A stretch of DNA of 64,000 bases from Sphagnum compactum (taxonomy: Eukaryota > Bryophyta > Sphagnopsida > Sphagnales), in assembly GCA_965153455.1 (NCBI GenBank), contig OZ234500.1, positions 806,001 to 870,000 on the forward strand, in the 5' to 3' direction. Positions 1-13,980 of the stretch are shown here, one piece after another; the stretch's first letter is position 1; each line of letters starts with the position of its first letter. The notes under the pieces are model-generated. The model worked only from the letters and a program-made list of their open reading frames with translations. It did not search any database and was not told the origin of the DNA. The translations under genes and the position numbers were made by a program.

Positions 1-3000
1 ACCATGGCAAATCTAGACTTGCAAATCAATTGGCATGTCATCCATGAGGTCAATGCATGCAACTAATTTGTAATTGGTTTTCAACCATTTAGTTATTTAT
101 GGATCAAAAACTAATATGCAACTAAGTTTCAACTTGAAATTTAAAATTTGAAACTTTGAAATTTTGGCGGGATATGCAAAAGCAAGCAACAGATGGCAAT
201 CAGTTTGTAAACCTTTCCCTTTGCATTAACAACTTGCATGCACTTATGTTTGTTCTCAAAATATTCAAGATGATCTAAAAAGGAAAAGGCCTTTCTTTTT
301 AAACATTTTGTGCATTTTTTGTTTTTTTTGGTTCTAATGCAACTATCATAGGTGCTACATAGCTACTTAGATTTTTTTGTTTTGTTGGTTTTCAATTTAG
401 AACTAAAAATGAAAGGTTGTTGTAAGTCTTTTTGTTAATTAAAAAAATCATGGAACCTTGAAAGTTCATATGAATTTTTTTTGTTTATTTGCATCAAATA
501 AAAGTGGTGTCAGGAAACATCCATTTTGTTTCAAAGTCAACTTGTAAATTGTTATTTATAATGATGAAAAACAAACATGTTGTGAACTTTGTTTGTGTGT
601 TTGAACATTGGGATTTTTGGGGTGAAAGGTGTCACAAATGACATCCCCAACATTGTGACCAACATCATGTTTTTTATCATCATCATGGATGAAAGTTCAT
701 CCATGAATATCCATTTTTTCACATGGATGAAATTCATCCATTTAAAAATCCATAATGTAGTTTAAAGGGTTCCTAATAAGGTTTTGAGATATGTTTAGAC
801 ATCTTGAATTAGATTGAAATCTTTTGAAATATTTCTTCCTTCAATTAAATCTATGATAATGTATAAATAAAAATAGTTCCCCTCATATTATCTTTAGTTT
901 GTTCAACATTAGTTTTGGGTATGATTTTCCACCATGATCATGTTATGTTCTTTTCATGTTTTCGTAATAATTTTCATTTAAACTTACATCTACACATTTC
1001 GTGTTCTTGTCTTTGAATTTCGTGTTCCATGATTTGAACTTGAAACTAAACATGCCTTCATCATGGTTGGTTTACGTCCTTTAGAAAATCGTTTTGTTTT
1101 GATTGTTTTCGTGCCTATGATAAAATGTGACATTGAAGTAAAATTGAAACAAGATAAATTTATTAAAACACACATGTTATTTTGTACATTTGTTATAAAA
1201 TTCATTGTTCTTGTGATATTAGACCTTGTTAATAATGTTTGAGTTCATCAAAGTCAAAATTATACATACAAAGTAAGGTTTTTTCAAAAATAAAATGATG
1301 ACCTTATGTTAATTTTGCTAGATCACACTAAATGTGTTATTATTCATTACATGTAACAAACCAACCCAAATATGGAAAAATAAAATAAAAAAATGCCAAA
1401 ACAACTTGGTGAATCAAGAGACCATATGCAGTGAAGTCTAACTTCAATAGTTTAACTATGTGATGCATCTTGTTTTGAAATTCATCATTATGTGTGAATG
1501 TAGGTTGCAGTTTAATATGTATCTAATCACAATGTGTTATGTATGTTGCATTTTAACGAAATTAATTACAACAATTTTATGAATGTCAATTGTTAAAACA
1601 AAGTTAATGGTGCTATAGGTGTAGAATAATTTTATTGAAGTTGAAAGTGGGTGAATGCAAGAATGAATGGACCAACCTAGATGTCGTCAGAGTGGTGAAT
1701 TTTACATAACAGTTGTCATCGTAATGATGATATTACGTATGTGAATTTGAAAATTTATCTAGAGGGATTGAAATTGAAGATAAAAACTTGAACATGTATA
1801 TGTTGCACATATTTAATTTGCATAATTAAGAAATGAAAATATGGACTTTAAAAGTTGAAATTCATGGACTATAACCATAAAAAAAAACATTATATGGATT
1901 TTGTGTTGATTAAGGACTTGAAATTAGTAAGATAATTGATGAACAAAATTAAGTTCAAATTTTTTTGAAGGAGGGCAATTGTAGGATATTACTTATGGAC
2001 TTTTGAAAATGTTCAAAAACATTTTCGAAAATATAAATCCATATCATATAACAGAATGAACATTTGTATGTTGTTCTTGTGCACACATGTAAAAGAAAAT
2101 GGATCCTAAATGTGCTAGAAATTACATGGAATTTTTTGGTAGAAAATCGATGTGGTTATTAGTGGGGGAATTATGAAAACATAGAAAAAAAATAAAATGG
2201 ACATTTTTGGATGTAATTTGCTTTTTTTTTGGTCCATTGATTCTTGCACAAGCCCAAGTATGAACATCGAAATATCTTCTAGACTACAAGGTTATTTATA
2301 TGTTATTAACACCATTTCATATGTGACATTGAATATCGAAATATGGCTAATTTCAAAAATAAACAAGGTGGAATGAACAAAATAAGAAAAGGGATTACAA
2401 AATGGAAATATAATTTGAATGTTTTAGATTTTGATTGTTACATCATTTTTGTGATGACTTTTTGTATGGAAAGATGAAAACCTTTGCCAAAAATAGCTTG
2501 GGCATTATAGATTTATAATCAAATTGCATTCCAATAGGAACAAACATATTTTGAAATGTTCTTGTAATGTCTTTTCCAACTTTCTTATTGTTTATCAGTG
2601 GTGATGAAACACATTTCTATATTGTGTATCACAATTTGGACAATTATAATGTATGTTCAAGGGTTGTTGGACATAATGGTGAAAAATGGTGTTATGGCAT
2701 CACAATACCAAAGTTACTAAAGAATATAATTACAATTTTACATAAGTTGCAAGATAATATTGTTGTCAAATCTTCAATTGTTAAAAAAAGGTTCCAAAAT
2801 CTATTTCAAGTGAATAGTTTTAATCACAAAATAATATTTTGTTAGTTGCATACTAATTCAATTTTGATCACAACTAATTGCAAATCAGTATCATGAATGT
2901 TTTTAGAAATTACAACCTACTTGTTTTATAATTCTAACATTTCATCCATAATGTCAATGAATAGTGATCCACATAAGTGCCATGGCAAAGTGGGTTCAAT

Positions 3001-6000
3001 TTTTTTCACCAATCAATCATGGCACATGATAATCCACATAAGAACCACATCAACATTGACCGAAAATTTCCCCCAATCTACCCAACATTGGTTATTTCAT
3101 CAATCTTGTGTTTACAATATATATTTATTGTTCAATTATTTTTATAAATGTCATAATTAATGGAGCCACCAATGTTTGCAATCTAACGATGTGTTTCCTA
3201 AATGATTAAAGTTATTGGGCTCAATGATTTGCAAGATGGTGATATGTTTATGTTCAAGTTTATTAAACAATTTTATAAGAAGTGTTTAAAATTGATCATT
3301 AGAAACAATCTTGTCCATACCAACTAATGTTTATAAGACTACCTTGCAATTGGTGCCCAAATCAACTATGATTGATATTAGTGCAATCCTCCATGGCCCT
3401 CCAATCACAAGTGCTTGGAACTACATTTTCAATTACCAACTAATTTTGTATTAATTATAGATGGGTCACATGTGTAGTCCTCATATAACATTAGCCATGG
3501 ATATCATGTTTTGGGATAGTGTGGTCTTTTGTTAGTGGAGGTAGGCTTGAGGGCTCAAAACGCAATCTGAAATTTCACAGTGCCATGTGGCATCATTTCA
3601 AACACTTTCAAAGTAAAGATTTTATTTCTTGTTGCCTTTTTTTCACAACACTTGAATTATTTTGTCGTAATTATATGAAAAATCCTTAATTGCATCATCA
3701 GTACAAATATTAATACCTTTCATAATATTGGGTGCTAGGCCTACCTCCACTCCAAGTCCCAAAAGTGATCAACTAGTTCAACTTGTATTACAATACAAAT
3801 CGAATCAACACCATCTAGGAGAACCTTGAATTAATTATGGAAGTTTATGTTTCATTACATGCTGAAATGTTTTGTGCATTAATCAAATAAATTAATCTAT
3901 TTGGACATGTTTTCTATTTTCTAATCAATTAGTAGAGGTATATTGAATTAATTACATTGATTGTCCAAGGTCATAAATAATCAATAAATATGGCTCATAT
4001 AATGTAAATGGTGAAAATAATGAATTCATACAAATTTTTAAAATATCCATGTAGTGATATTAAATTACTTTCATAAACATCATGCCCATTAAGAAATAAA
4101 ATTGGAAAAAAATAATTTCCATAGTTATATTTGTAACATTATCTTGCAATCCATTACATGTAATCAAAAGTTATTCATGTGATAATTTGATTTCATTTAA
4201 TCATTTTTTTTCCAAATTTTTCATCACTAAAAAATCCTTATCCATGGGAGGTTGTGATTTGACAAACATTTCAAACAAATTTGATAAAATTTTAATTTTA
4301 TTTATAACTTGCATGCTTTCAAATCCATCTTATAAGGTACATTCATGATATAATGTACCAAGTATTGTGTTGACATTCCTTAATCATGCACCTTCAATAA
4401 CTTTGAAAGAGGACTACATGAATTTTAAGCATTGAAATGATGTTTGATTTTATGGACAATGTTGAACTATTAATAAATTTTCATTTCAATCATTCTTGTT
4501 TAATTCTAAAATGTTTCATTTGTTCATTTGAACAATATTAGGATTTAGTGCAGTTGTGTTGACTAATTTTATTTATATAAAACAACTTTAACTGTATGTG
4601 CAACCAAACCATTCATTCTCAAAATGCATGGAAACACATATATTGATGATTATGAAGGCTTGGTATTGAAAAGAACATGGAATTACATTATTCAGATTGT
4701 CTAACATTGATCTACTTAATTTTTGTGGGTCAAAAACAAATAGCAATGTCATAAAACATACATCCAAGTTCAAGAGTATTTAATTGATTGTATACATGAT
4801 TACTTAGCTTTTAAAATCTTTATGTTGAGGATTAACTAAATTCCATACATTCCACAATATTTCATTTCTAAAAAATACACTTGTAAAAGAAGGATCCATT
4901 CATTATATATTTCATTTGGTGCACTCCAATGTTAATCGTGATAAGGCTTATAACATTGTGTTTGTCGCAATCGTACCCAATCATAATATCCTTCTTAAAC
5001 CTTAATTTTCATTAGTATGACATTGACATGTACATTTAAACATAGCAAATTCCTATGAAGCAATTTTCAAAGCATGTCACTACATAAACATCATCAAGCA
5101 CATCAAGTACAATATTGTAATGTTTAAAATAATATAATAACTTGAAAACCAATATAATATAAAATATTTCAATTGATTTACTACTTTATCTGCATGGGAA
5201 AAAACCCAATTTAAAAATTATTTTTATTCCAAAACATAAGTTAATGATTATAGATAAATACAATGAACATTATAGAAAATGCCAACATGGTTATATAAGA
5301 GCTTTATTGATTATTAACACAATTTAATTCGATCTCCATTCATAATAGAATTTGTAAACAACACATTCCCAAATTTTTATACCTATTCAATGGGAGGAAA
5401 TTTTTAAATAGGAACTTGACAATCAAAAAATATTTTTCTTTCAATTGACACTAAAAGCAAACCATCTTTGTGTACATTAATTAATTCTCTTATACCAATA
5501 ATATAATATTGTGCTAGAGGTCATTTCAACAATCACGATTCCTTTGTTGTTATTGAGTTGGAAGGAAATAAGTTGTGCACATGTTTATGAATGTACACAT
5601 TAAATACCCAATGCTAATTATTACAACTATATATATACACACACAAATAAACCATTGTTTGTTGTTATATTTAATTGAAGAGAAGGAATGGTACATAAGT
5701 TTATGAATGTAAATAATACATAATTGGGTATTGACTCCTCTTGACATTTTGTCCAATCTCAAGTATGTAGTGAGTTCCTATTTGGAGATGTCTTTTGTCT
5801 AGCATCTTTTAGTATATGGACGAAACCTAAACATTTTGAGTATGTCACCAAGAGAATCAAGAGTCGAGACCGGTGGTGATTCATTTTAACCCAATGAAAA
5901 TGAAATAATTGTAAGAAATGAATTAGAAAATGACAATACACAATTGGAAAATCTATGCCATAGGCATATGGAACTTCACCCACATATATATCCTTTAACA

Positions 6001-6404
6001 ATCTCGTAACTTACTTACAATTTAGAACCAATGAAAAATTTCCACCTTTTTAGCCATGGTTTTTCTACCACATTATTCAAAATTTGAATCACAAGCCTAC
6101 CAAGTTCTAGTGTTTTTTTAGGAATTTTTTTAATGTAGGAACATAAGTGATCATCCATAGGAAGATGTAGAGAAAATGGTGATCATCCCTAGTACCAACT
6201 ATGAACATAAACAAGCCAAGAACATGTTCAGATTGAAAAAACCAATGTTGGATGGTTCCTTCTTTTTTAATAAGAAAACCACTAATTTTGGCTCCTTATC
6301 AAAAGTTTTGAAGAATCCATTCAGTTTTTAAACAATTTATTTTTCAAAATTTTCATACCCACCTTGATTTTTAGATTGACCTTTAAAAAAAAACTTCAAA
6401 AAGT

Positions 6405-6470
6405 TTGTGAAGTTTGAACCCAAGGCCTCATTAAAAAGCCCTAAATGTTGATAATGTCTTAACCACAAGC
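6405..6470 (-). repeat. tRNA-like (SINE-type) relic
   Basis: On the minus strand an A-box-like stretch (TGTGGTTAAGACATT, plus positions 6453-6467) is followed after about 31 bases by a B-box-like stretch (GGGTTCAAACTTC, plus 6409-6421). This is the order and spacing of the internal RNA polymerase III promoter of tRNAs and tRNA-derived SINEs. An A-rich plus-strand run lies just beyond it at 6385-6400. No intact tRNA cloverleaf is apparent, so a decayed SINE is more likely than a working tRNA gene. Confidence 0.4.
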
Positions 6471-6600
6471 CATAACTTTATATGCTTAATAATGATGACG
6501 GCTTTTAAAATTTAAAATAGTTTTATCCCAATGGCTTTAAAACCAAAATCATTGGCATGTGTAGAGTTTAAGTAAAAAACATTCTCTTAACTTTTTCTAT

Positions 6601-6670
6601 TGAAAAGTTGTTTAGAGATAAAAACATTATTTGAGACTTAGAAGTCTAGAGTTCGAACAACCTTTACAAA
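6601..6670 (+). repeat. tRNA-like (SINE-type) relic
   Basis: An A-box-like stretch (TTTAGAGATAAAAAC, 6611-6625) is followed by a good B-box-like stretch (AGAGTTCGAACAACC, 6648-6662). The spacing is tRNA-like. It lies about 190 bases from, and in opposite orientation to, the similar relic at 6405-6470. I see no acceptor-stem pairing that would make it a functional tRNA. A decayed SINE head is the simplest reading. Confidence 0.42.
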
Positions 6671-7342
6671 GGGCTTACATTATAGGCATATTTTAATAGC
6701 ATTTCCACTAACATGAAAATTGGAGTCAATCTCCTTAGGTATCAAGTGGAGTCCATGTGAAATTGAGCCATTTTTGAAGGAAACATTTATCACTAAAAGT
6801 GAGAGTTTCTAATTTTCAATGCAAAAACCAACTCTAATAATCAACTTGAAAATCAACTCCCTAGGTGTATCCCCATCCAACATTGGAGAAATCAACATTT
6901 CCTATGTAAAATTCTAACATATATAATTTGGTACTAAAATAAGTGGATGCATATTTCATTATAATCATTGACACAAAGGAGTTCACAATTTGTTAATTTG
7001 ATAGTAATGCAACATGTTTCTCCCAATGAATATCTAAGATTTTTCATAATAACCACCAATTCCAAACGCTACCTTACTCCTTGATCCAACTTGGCAACAA
7101 AATATTGAATAATTATTTAAATTTTAAACCTTAACTTTAGCTTTTAACTAATTCAAACTCCCCACCCCTCATTCATACAAACCATATTCCTCCAAACCTT
7201 GAACCAACACCAAATATTGATTGTTAGAAAGTTGCCCCCATTACCAACTAAAGGTGATGCAAAATCCAAACCAAAGAAAACACAAAAATGACCCCCCCCC
7301 CCCCAAACTAAGAAAGTGTTGGGCAAAGCCCTTGGCCGAGGT

Positions 7343-7414
7343 GGGGCATTTCCAAAATAAGGGGCCTAGGATGAAACGATAGTTGAATCTAGGCCACATT
7401 TTGGGAATGTCCCC
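7343..7414. repeat. Foldback (MITE-like) inverted repeat
   Basis: The two arms, 7343-7369 and 7389-7414, are imperfect reverse complements (left begins GGGGCATTTCCAAAAT, right ends ATTTTGGGAATGTCCCC) around a loop of 19 bases. The right arm and its flank to about 7450 recur in the opposite orientation near 14515-14586. This is therefore a dispersed repeat rather than a lone hairpin. The class is unknown; a MITE-like or foldback element is plausible. Confidence 0.55.
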
Positions 7415-10400
7415 CTCCCATAGGCTTTACATATCATAAAGCACATGGCAAAATTTATCATGAACCAAACCTATGTAGATCACAAAGCTTATGAATGGGA
7501 GGGTTCTTATACTTATTCCTCAATAGTGGGAGGGTTTTTCACCAACAAGTAGGCATAAGTTTCCTCCCATCCTTGAGGAGCAGGCATAATATCCCTCCCA
7601 ATTTCTAGGAGGGAAATTGATGGATATAAGCTGCCTTCCACATACATTACAAATTTTCTCCGAGTGCTTTATGATGACAAAAAAACCTAAACATAAAATT
7701 GCAATGAAAACATTCCAAAAAGACATTCCAAGAAAGTTAATTTTGTATGAAGGCAACATATTAATTCCAAGATGTGTCCATTTAGGATTTGGGTATTGAA
7801 GGGTTTGTTAGGTTAATTGTGGTATTGGTCACAATGTTACATTAACACAAACGTCATAAATAACAAAAGGACCAACTTGGTTGTCCTTGTGGAATGATTT
7901 TATACATAAAAAATCAACTATTAAAACCAAACTATTCAATGAATTCCCCGTACTTTTATAGGCATGAAGCATGCTATTTATGTTAGGGAATTGGATTTTC
8001 TTGGCCAATTTTGACAAGCTTGGTTGCCGCGATCCTAACAAAATTTGCCACTAAGGGTGTGTTCTCTAGTACAAAATGGGAGTATGAAACAATGTTGGAC
8101 ACATACATCAATTTTATTATACTAGTCGGATAACAAAAAATCATTTTAAAAAATCAATCCAATAAAACAATTTTATTTTTTGTTTTTGCAAGGGTATAAA
8201 GGCTTTGCAAAAGGATCAATATAGGTAAAGGACAAATGTAAACATTTGACTTGTTCACAAGGTAAAAGTAGGTGTAAGTATTTATCAATTATCTTTACCA
8301 TGTGAGTATAAGAGAGTAAAACATAAGATAAAAAAATGTTTAAACAAGTATGACACATTTCAAACTAAAGAAAGACAATTACTTGTGCATTTCGCATTAC
8401 ATGTGAAATTTTAAACATCTTATAAGAAATCAGCAAAAGTATAATTAAACCAATCAATAGCATTTTAAAATGATTAAAATGGTTTTAATCCATGCAAATG
8501 GTTGTAAAACTTGAAGGGATTTCAAGACATATGGTAATAATTTTGTTCAAAATAATTAATGTAACGAATAGAAATAAAGTGACAAAAGAAAATATATTTA
8601 ATAGTAATTAGTCACCATAAATTGAACAAATCTATCATAACCACAAGCATTGCAAAATATGGAAATGGATATATAACAATTTTGGTATTTACCTTTAGTT
8701 TACCAACTTCGAAACAATTAACCCTCTTGAGGTAAAGAGAAATGTCAATATATATATTAGCCATGTAAAATAAAGATAATGTATGTTTGAAATGTTTATC
8801 AATTGAGTAGGGTAACTAAAAGCGTAACGAAAAACTTTACTAAATGAACGTCATATATATTTACCCTATTATACACTCTTAGGTATAAGAGGATAAAGGA
8901 TTTACTTGCCCAACATTGGTATGAAATCAAGTTTTCAAGTTTAGGGTTATGATTGTTAAGGGATTTACAATCAACAAAATGGTGTTTCTAAATGTTTTTG
9001 GCTTTCTTCCAATGGGAAGAGACTTCTCATCAATGTAGGATTTTGAAGGTAAAATTCATAAAATTTGAAGGCATAGAAATAATATGTGAGTGATACATAG
9101 AAACCAATTGGTACTTTTGGTTACTATATTTGACCAAATATTTTTTGTAATCTAATTATCTAACAATGTTACATGGTTCCATCATTTCTCATGATTTTGC
9201 TCAAACATGAAGGGTAGAGCCATGACAAAGTGAGCTACTTGATTGAAATTTGAAATGGTACAAAATATGAACCAACAAAAAACTAAGTATTTTACTTCTC
9301 CTTCTTTTTTGAAAAACAAAAAGCTTTTCTTGTTTCTTATTACAAAGATGACGATGACAAGTTCAAGCTTTTCATTGTCATCATCTTTTTATTATTCTAT
9401 ATAAGAGTTTTTTTTATATTGTGATTTCCTTTGGATGCTACAACTACATCGCCCTACCCCACCTTTGAGCTATAACTTCACACCTATGTAAACCATGACT
9501 CACCATTGTGTCTTTAATTGTGACAAGTTGCTATAGGTAAAAAGCCCTTGTAATCATTTTTTTTTAAGAGTAAAAAGAGGAGGAAAAGAGTGAGGAAAGA
9601 AGGAAAAGAGAAGAAGGAGAAGGAAGGGGGAAAATCAAATAAGATGAAGAGAAAGAGAGGGAAAAAATAAGGAAGAAAAAGAAAAAAACATGGAGGAAGA
9701 AAAAAAAGACTATTAGGGTTTCTTTATGTCTTGTGTTTTTGGTTTCTACTAAATTTATCAACAATGGTTGGTATTCCATCTTGTGAAAGTTTAGACATTC
9801 ATGAAAGTGAAAGAGAGATGTCAATGAATTGTAACAAGCATTGTGTTCATCTTTTATGATTTTTTTGTCCTTGTTGCGATTTCATTGCAATTCGTTTATG
9901 GGCTCCAACTTCCAAATGGGTTATTTTAAACATTTGTCATGTGTTTTTGGTATGTGCTCCAAGATATCAACTAGTGTTGTGTGATAAAAATTTGATTTAA
10001 AAAATAAAATTAGTGAATTGATTGGGGTATTAATGTGTAGAAACATTGGAAGATATTTAATGTGAATGTAGCAATGGTTGTAATAAGGATCTATTAGTTA
10101 TCACAAAAAATCAAGTAGGACATGTGTATCTTCATAATGGATTTTTAGGAAGAATTTTTATACTTTGTCATTTATTCCACTTCATATTTAACATCTTTTC
10201 TTTTCATAAATCAAACATTCAATAGTTCTTTAAATGGAATGGAAATAAGTAAACAAGAATCTTCAATGTCATTATGTTATTCTTTAAATTTAAACAAAAA
10301 CCCTTGCATTGTTTTAAGTTCATCTTTAGGTGTTGCACAATTTTCCTTGGGTCAAAAATTGTTGATGAATTATGGAGAGCCATTATGGGACTTACACAAT

Positions 10401-12103
10401 TTTCTTTTGTTTTTCTTAATTATTTTCCATAGTCCTTTGTTTGTTTTTACTACCACTTCATATTGCACTTCACCCATGCTATTTTTTACATGTGTGCATG
10501 GAGGTGAATGTTGTCTTAAGAATCCAATATGGTTTAGTATAGCTGCTCATCATGGTGTAACAAAAAATCACAGTAGGGAAAGTTTAGGGTTTAGACATGA
10601 TCATTTCCATTAGGCTCATGGTGCCCAAAACTATCTGTTGTTTTGTGTCTTGTCATTCACAGAAAGGTTTCCTAAAGGACGCCTTGAGGTGGTGATAAGC
10701 TGGTTGTTAGTTCTATGCAAAAACTTAAGGATTAATATTATGTTCATTGTTTTATTTTAGAATGGAGGAGAACAATGCAAGTTGTGGAGCATGGGAGTGG
10801 TGTGACTATAAGGAGGCGTGGATTTTGGAACCTAAACACTTGTTTTCTTTTGTGTGATGTGTGTGTAGAGAATGTTTGAGAATTTCTTGATGTTGAAGGG
10901 AAGAATGCCCAATAGTAGAAGATGGTGATGAATTTTCTAGAAGGTAGATCTTGTTCTTTCTATTATGCATTTGATCTTTCAGAAAGAATGCATTTACATA
11001 AATAGGTCAATGATAAGGGGATGATGCAAAATCTAGGGATTTCATGAACAACCATTGGCAAGGGAACATGTCGAATGATTGATGTGGTGGAACTATTGAT
11101 TGTTTTGTATGAAGGAAAAAAATACCTAGTAAGTTGGGACCTTCAAATGTGTGTTTACAATATTCAATTGGGTTTGTCAAGTTTATTTCAGTGAGTGTGA
11201 TAACAACATTTGTCAAATTTCTTTAGTCTATTTTGTAGAGTAAGTGGGGAGTCAGCATTTTTGAGATGGGTTTCCTATGTTTTCTAGAGGTGTAGTTGGG
11301 TGATAGAAGTGAATTTATTGGTAATGATTGGGGTGGAAATTGTTTGGGTGAATATGGTTTTCCTTCTCTGAGGTTGTTGTTGATAGATTGTGTTGATGTT
11401 GAAGGATGCTCCAAACATGCCAAGTTGGTTAGTTGAGGTTCAAGAGAGAGAAATTGAAGAGGCCTAACCTCTGTAGACCTGGTTTTAGTGCATATGATGA
11501 CCTTTGGACATACAAACTTCATGGAAATGTAATATTGAAAGTTTGTTGGATAAATCAATGAATATGTAAACTCTATGTGTATAGCTACTGTTGATTGTTA
11601 ATGTATGTTTAATGTGATCTTTTGGAGTTTATTAAGCCCCTCTTTTTTGGTTACAATGGGCCTATGAAATAGTTTAAGAATCTACGTGTGAATGCAAATA
11701 ATTAGAATTCTTGGTTAATGGATTTGCAAGCAAGACTACACGAATGTGTTAAAGGCATTACTAAACACGGTTTAAAGGGGAGTTGCTAGAATCACATACA
11801 TATATAATTTACGTGTATTTTATTAGTTCCAATTGTCAAATTCATAAGTTGTACAAACAAAACTATTAATGGGGTACATTTTTGGGTTTAGACACTTGAG
11901 TAATAAATGATTTTGTAACATTGTCATGGGTCATAAAATATGCATTGGGCTTTTTCTTATCGAACTTGCAATACCCACATTTGGGTGTGAAAACAGGGGT
12001 TTGATTTTTGAACCAACTGTGCAATAACTATACTTGGGTGGGCAAATATGCATTGGTCATTGTAATCTTTTGACTTTAAATGACATTTTTCATATGCAAG
12101 TCT

Positions 12104-12244
12104 TGCATTTTGGGATTGGGTCTTCAACTACTCCCACTTCAAATAATAATTGCCAAAATATGCAATATGAACATATGGGTTGTAAAATATGCATTGAGTT
12201 TTTGGACCCAAGTTGCAATTGCATTTTGGGATTCGGTCTTTCAA
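12104..12244 (+). repeat. Degenerate direct repeat
   Basis: TGCATTTTGGGATTGGGTCT at 12104 recurs with one change at 12220. A related phrase around AAATATGCATTG occurs near 11935, 12047 and 12186. The pieces look like a decayed tandem duplication. No coding function is evident. Confidence 0.4.
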
Positions 12245-13980
12245 TTTTCTAGCTTTGAACAATAGTAACCACATATGCAATATTTTTGTTTGATCATTGA
12301 GGAAATCATAATATTAGGATAGGTTAATGCCTACGTATGCAAATTCCCCCCTTCCCCATACCCATGGGTACACAAAAAAATATCCTCAATATTTAATCTA
12401 GGTTTAATTTTAAATAGTGTAAATAAGGTGCAAATGTCATAAATGTTTGTTATCTTTTAAACTTTAAATTTATGGGTTATCATTTAGTTAAATTAGATAC
12501 CTATAGCTTAATTAAATTAAAGTCATCATACATTTAATGGTCCAAAGTGAAAGCAAAAGCTTGGAACTAACGTTGAAGAATTGTCCACAATACATTTGGG
12601 GCTAATAATTTATCATCATTAAGGGCTCGAATAGAATTAAAATATTTATAATTTTTTTTGGAATACTTGCATTCTATTCTATAGCTTTATGGGTCAATGT
12701 TGATAATTGCAAGTGACAAATAGGTACGAGGATGGGTGGGTAGGTAGGGTGAGTAGGTAGGGTTGTTGGTTAGGTAAGTAAAGGAGACCGATTGTTAGTT
12801 GATAGGTAAGGCCAAGATGGAGGGTAGTTGTAGTTGAAATCAAAGTTGGAAAACAAAACCTAAGAGAAAAAAACTAAGTAAAAGTTCAACACAATTTTTT
12901 TTGATTATCGTGCCATAGTAATTAACAAAAGTTCAAGAATTAGATGAAAAATCTTACCCACATCCAATGAACAGAACAACCAACTAATGGGTGCTGGTCC
13001 ATTGTGACCATTTTCTATGCAGTTGTTTTTGGGGGGGAAAGAAATAATTGTTGGGTACGTGTTATGCACAATGGCAACACTAGTAAATACTCAACGAATT
13101 GGTAATATTTGTGAAAGAATTTGATCGATTATTTGATTTTTTTGAGAACCATGGTTGTGTGATTAAACAACCACCTCAAGAATTCAATGTGGTTTGTAAT
13201 ACTCCCTCGACATTAATCGACATAAATGTTTGACCAATTTTTCCTAAAAGAGTCAATAATAAATAAGGGTATCAATAAGGATATTAATAATAACCTAATT
13301 GTCAAGGTTAGAGAGTTTACTTATTTTTGAAGTAGCATCCAAAGAGTTGACAAGACTTGGATGAGATGAATATTTATTTGTCAAAAAAATATAATAGCCT
13401 AGACTCAAATGCTTGGAATTCTTTTCCAAGGAGGTTTTTCATTTAAAAAACTTTATAACCATCAAATTGCACTTTGCAATTTTATGTGCTACCATAAAAG
13501 CAACTCACTACAAACAACAAGGGGGCGTGTCACACTATGGCCTTCTATTTACATTTTAAAAATATCTTAAGGCAAAACAAGAATTATGGAAACTCAAATA
13601 TTTCACCACGCAAAAACATAATCTTCAAAAAATCCTCTTAAAAAAAGAAAACCAAAATCCTTCTAAGATATTATTATAACTCTATTATAACTAATCTCAA
13701 GTTTCAACACAATAGCCAAAATACCATATTTCAAAAATCCTCATATAAAAATAGACCTGTTATGTTACCTAGGGTTCAAAATCCCTTGAACTACTACTAT
13801 ACTCTATAACGAATCTAAACACAATTTTATTGGTAGGCAAGGCTAACAATTAATTTTTTATGTGTTTTTTTTACTTAAACACTATTTTAATCAAACATAT
13901 GCATTAGAATAATTCAAAAAAGAAAGGAGCCATGATCCTCACCAAAAAAAATAAAATTGTAAAACCTATTTGCACTATAC

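Larger units (their letters stand above)
1..13900. other. AT-rich gene-poor region
   Basis: This stretch of about 14 kb is very AT-rich. Open frames are short and none matches a protein family I recognise. The longest lies at 10239-10613 (124 codons) and shows no domain, signal or conserved motif. I see homopolymer runs (a run of C near 7291-7304), a polypurine tract near 9567-9710, a TA/CA microsatellite near 5626-5646, and short degenerate direct repeats near 11.9-12.3 kb. Separate entries cover the repeat-like pieces. It reads as old, decayed intergenic DNA, probably transposon-derived, but most of it can no longer be classified by eye. Confidence 0.75.

Noticed and set aside
2567-3160. 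Two adjacent open frames of 92 and 87 codons as a possible gene.
   Set aside because: I recognise no domain, splice joining gives no conserved product, and base composition matches the decayed surroundings.
9341-9361. The bases encode YKDDDDK, nearly the FLAG epitope tag, raising the idea of vector contamination.
   Set aside because: The surrounding DNA is native-looking AT-rich intergenic sequence with no vector features. The codon before is TAT rather than a GAT/GAC, no gene is in frame, and the stretch forms part of a local imperfect inverted repeat with 9376-9389. Chance is the simplest explanation.
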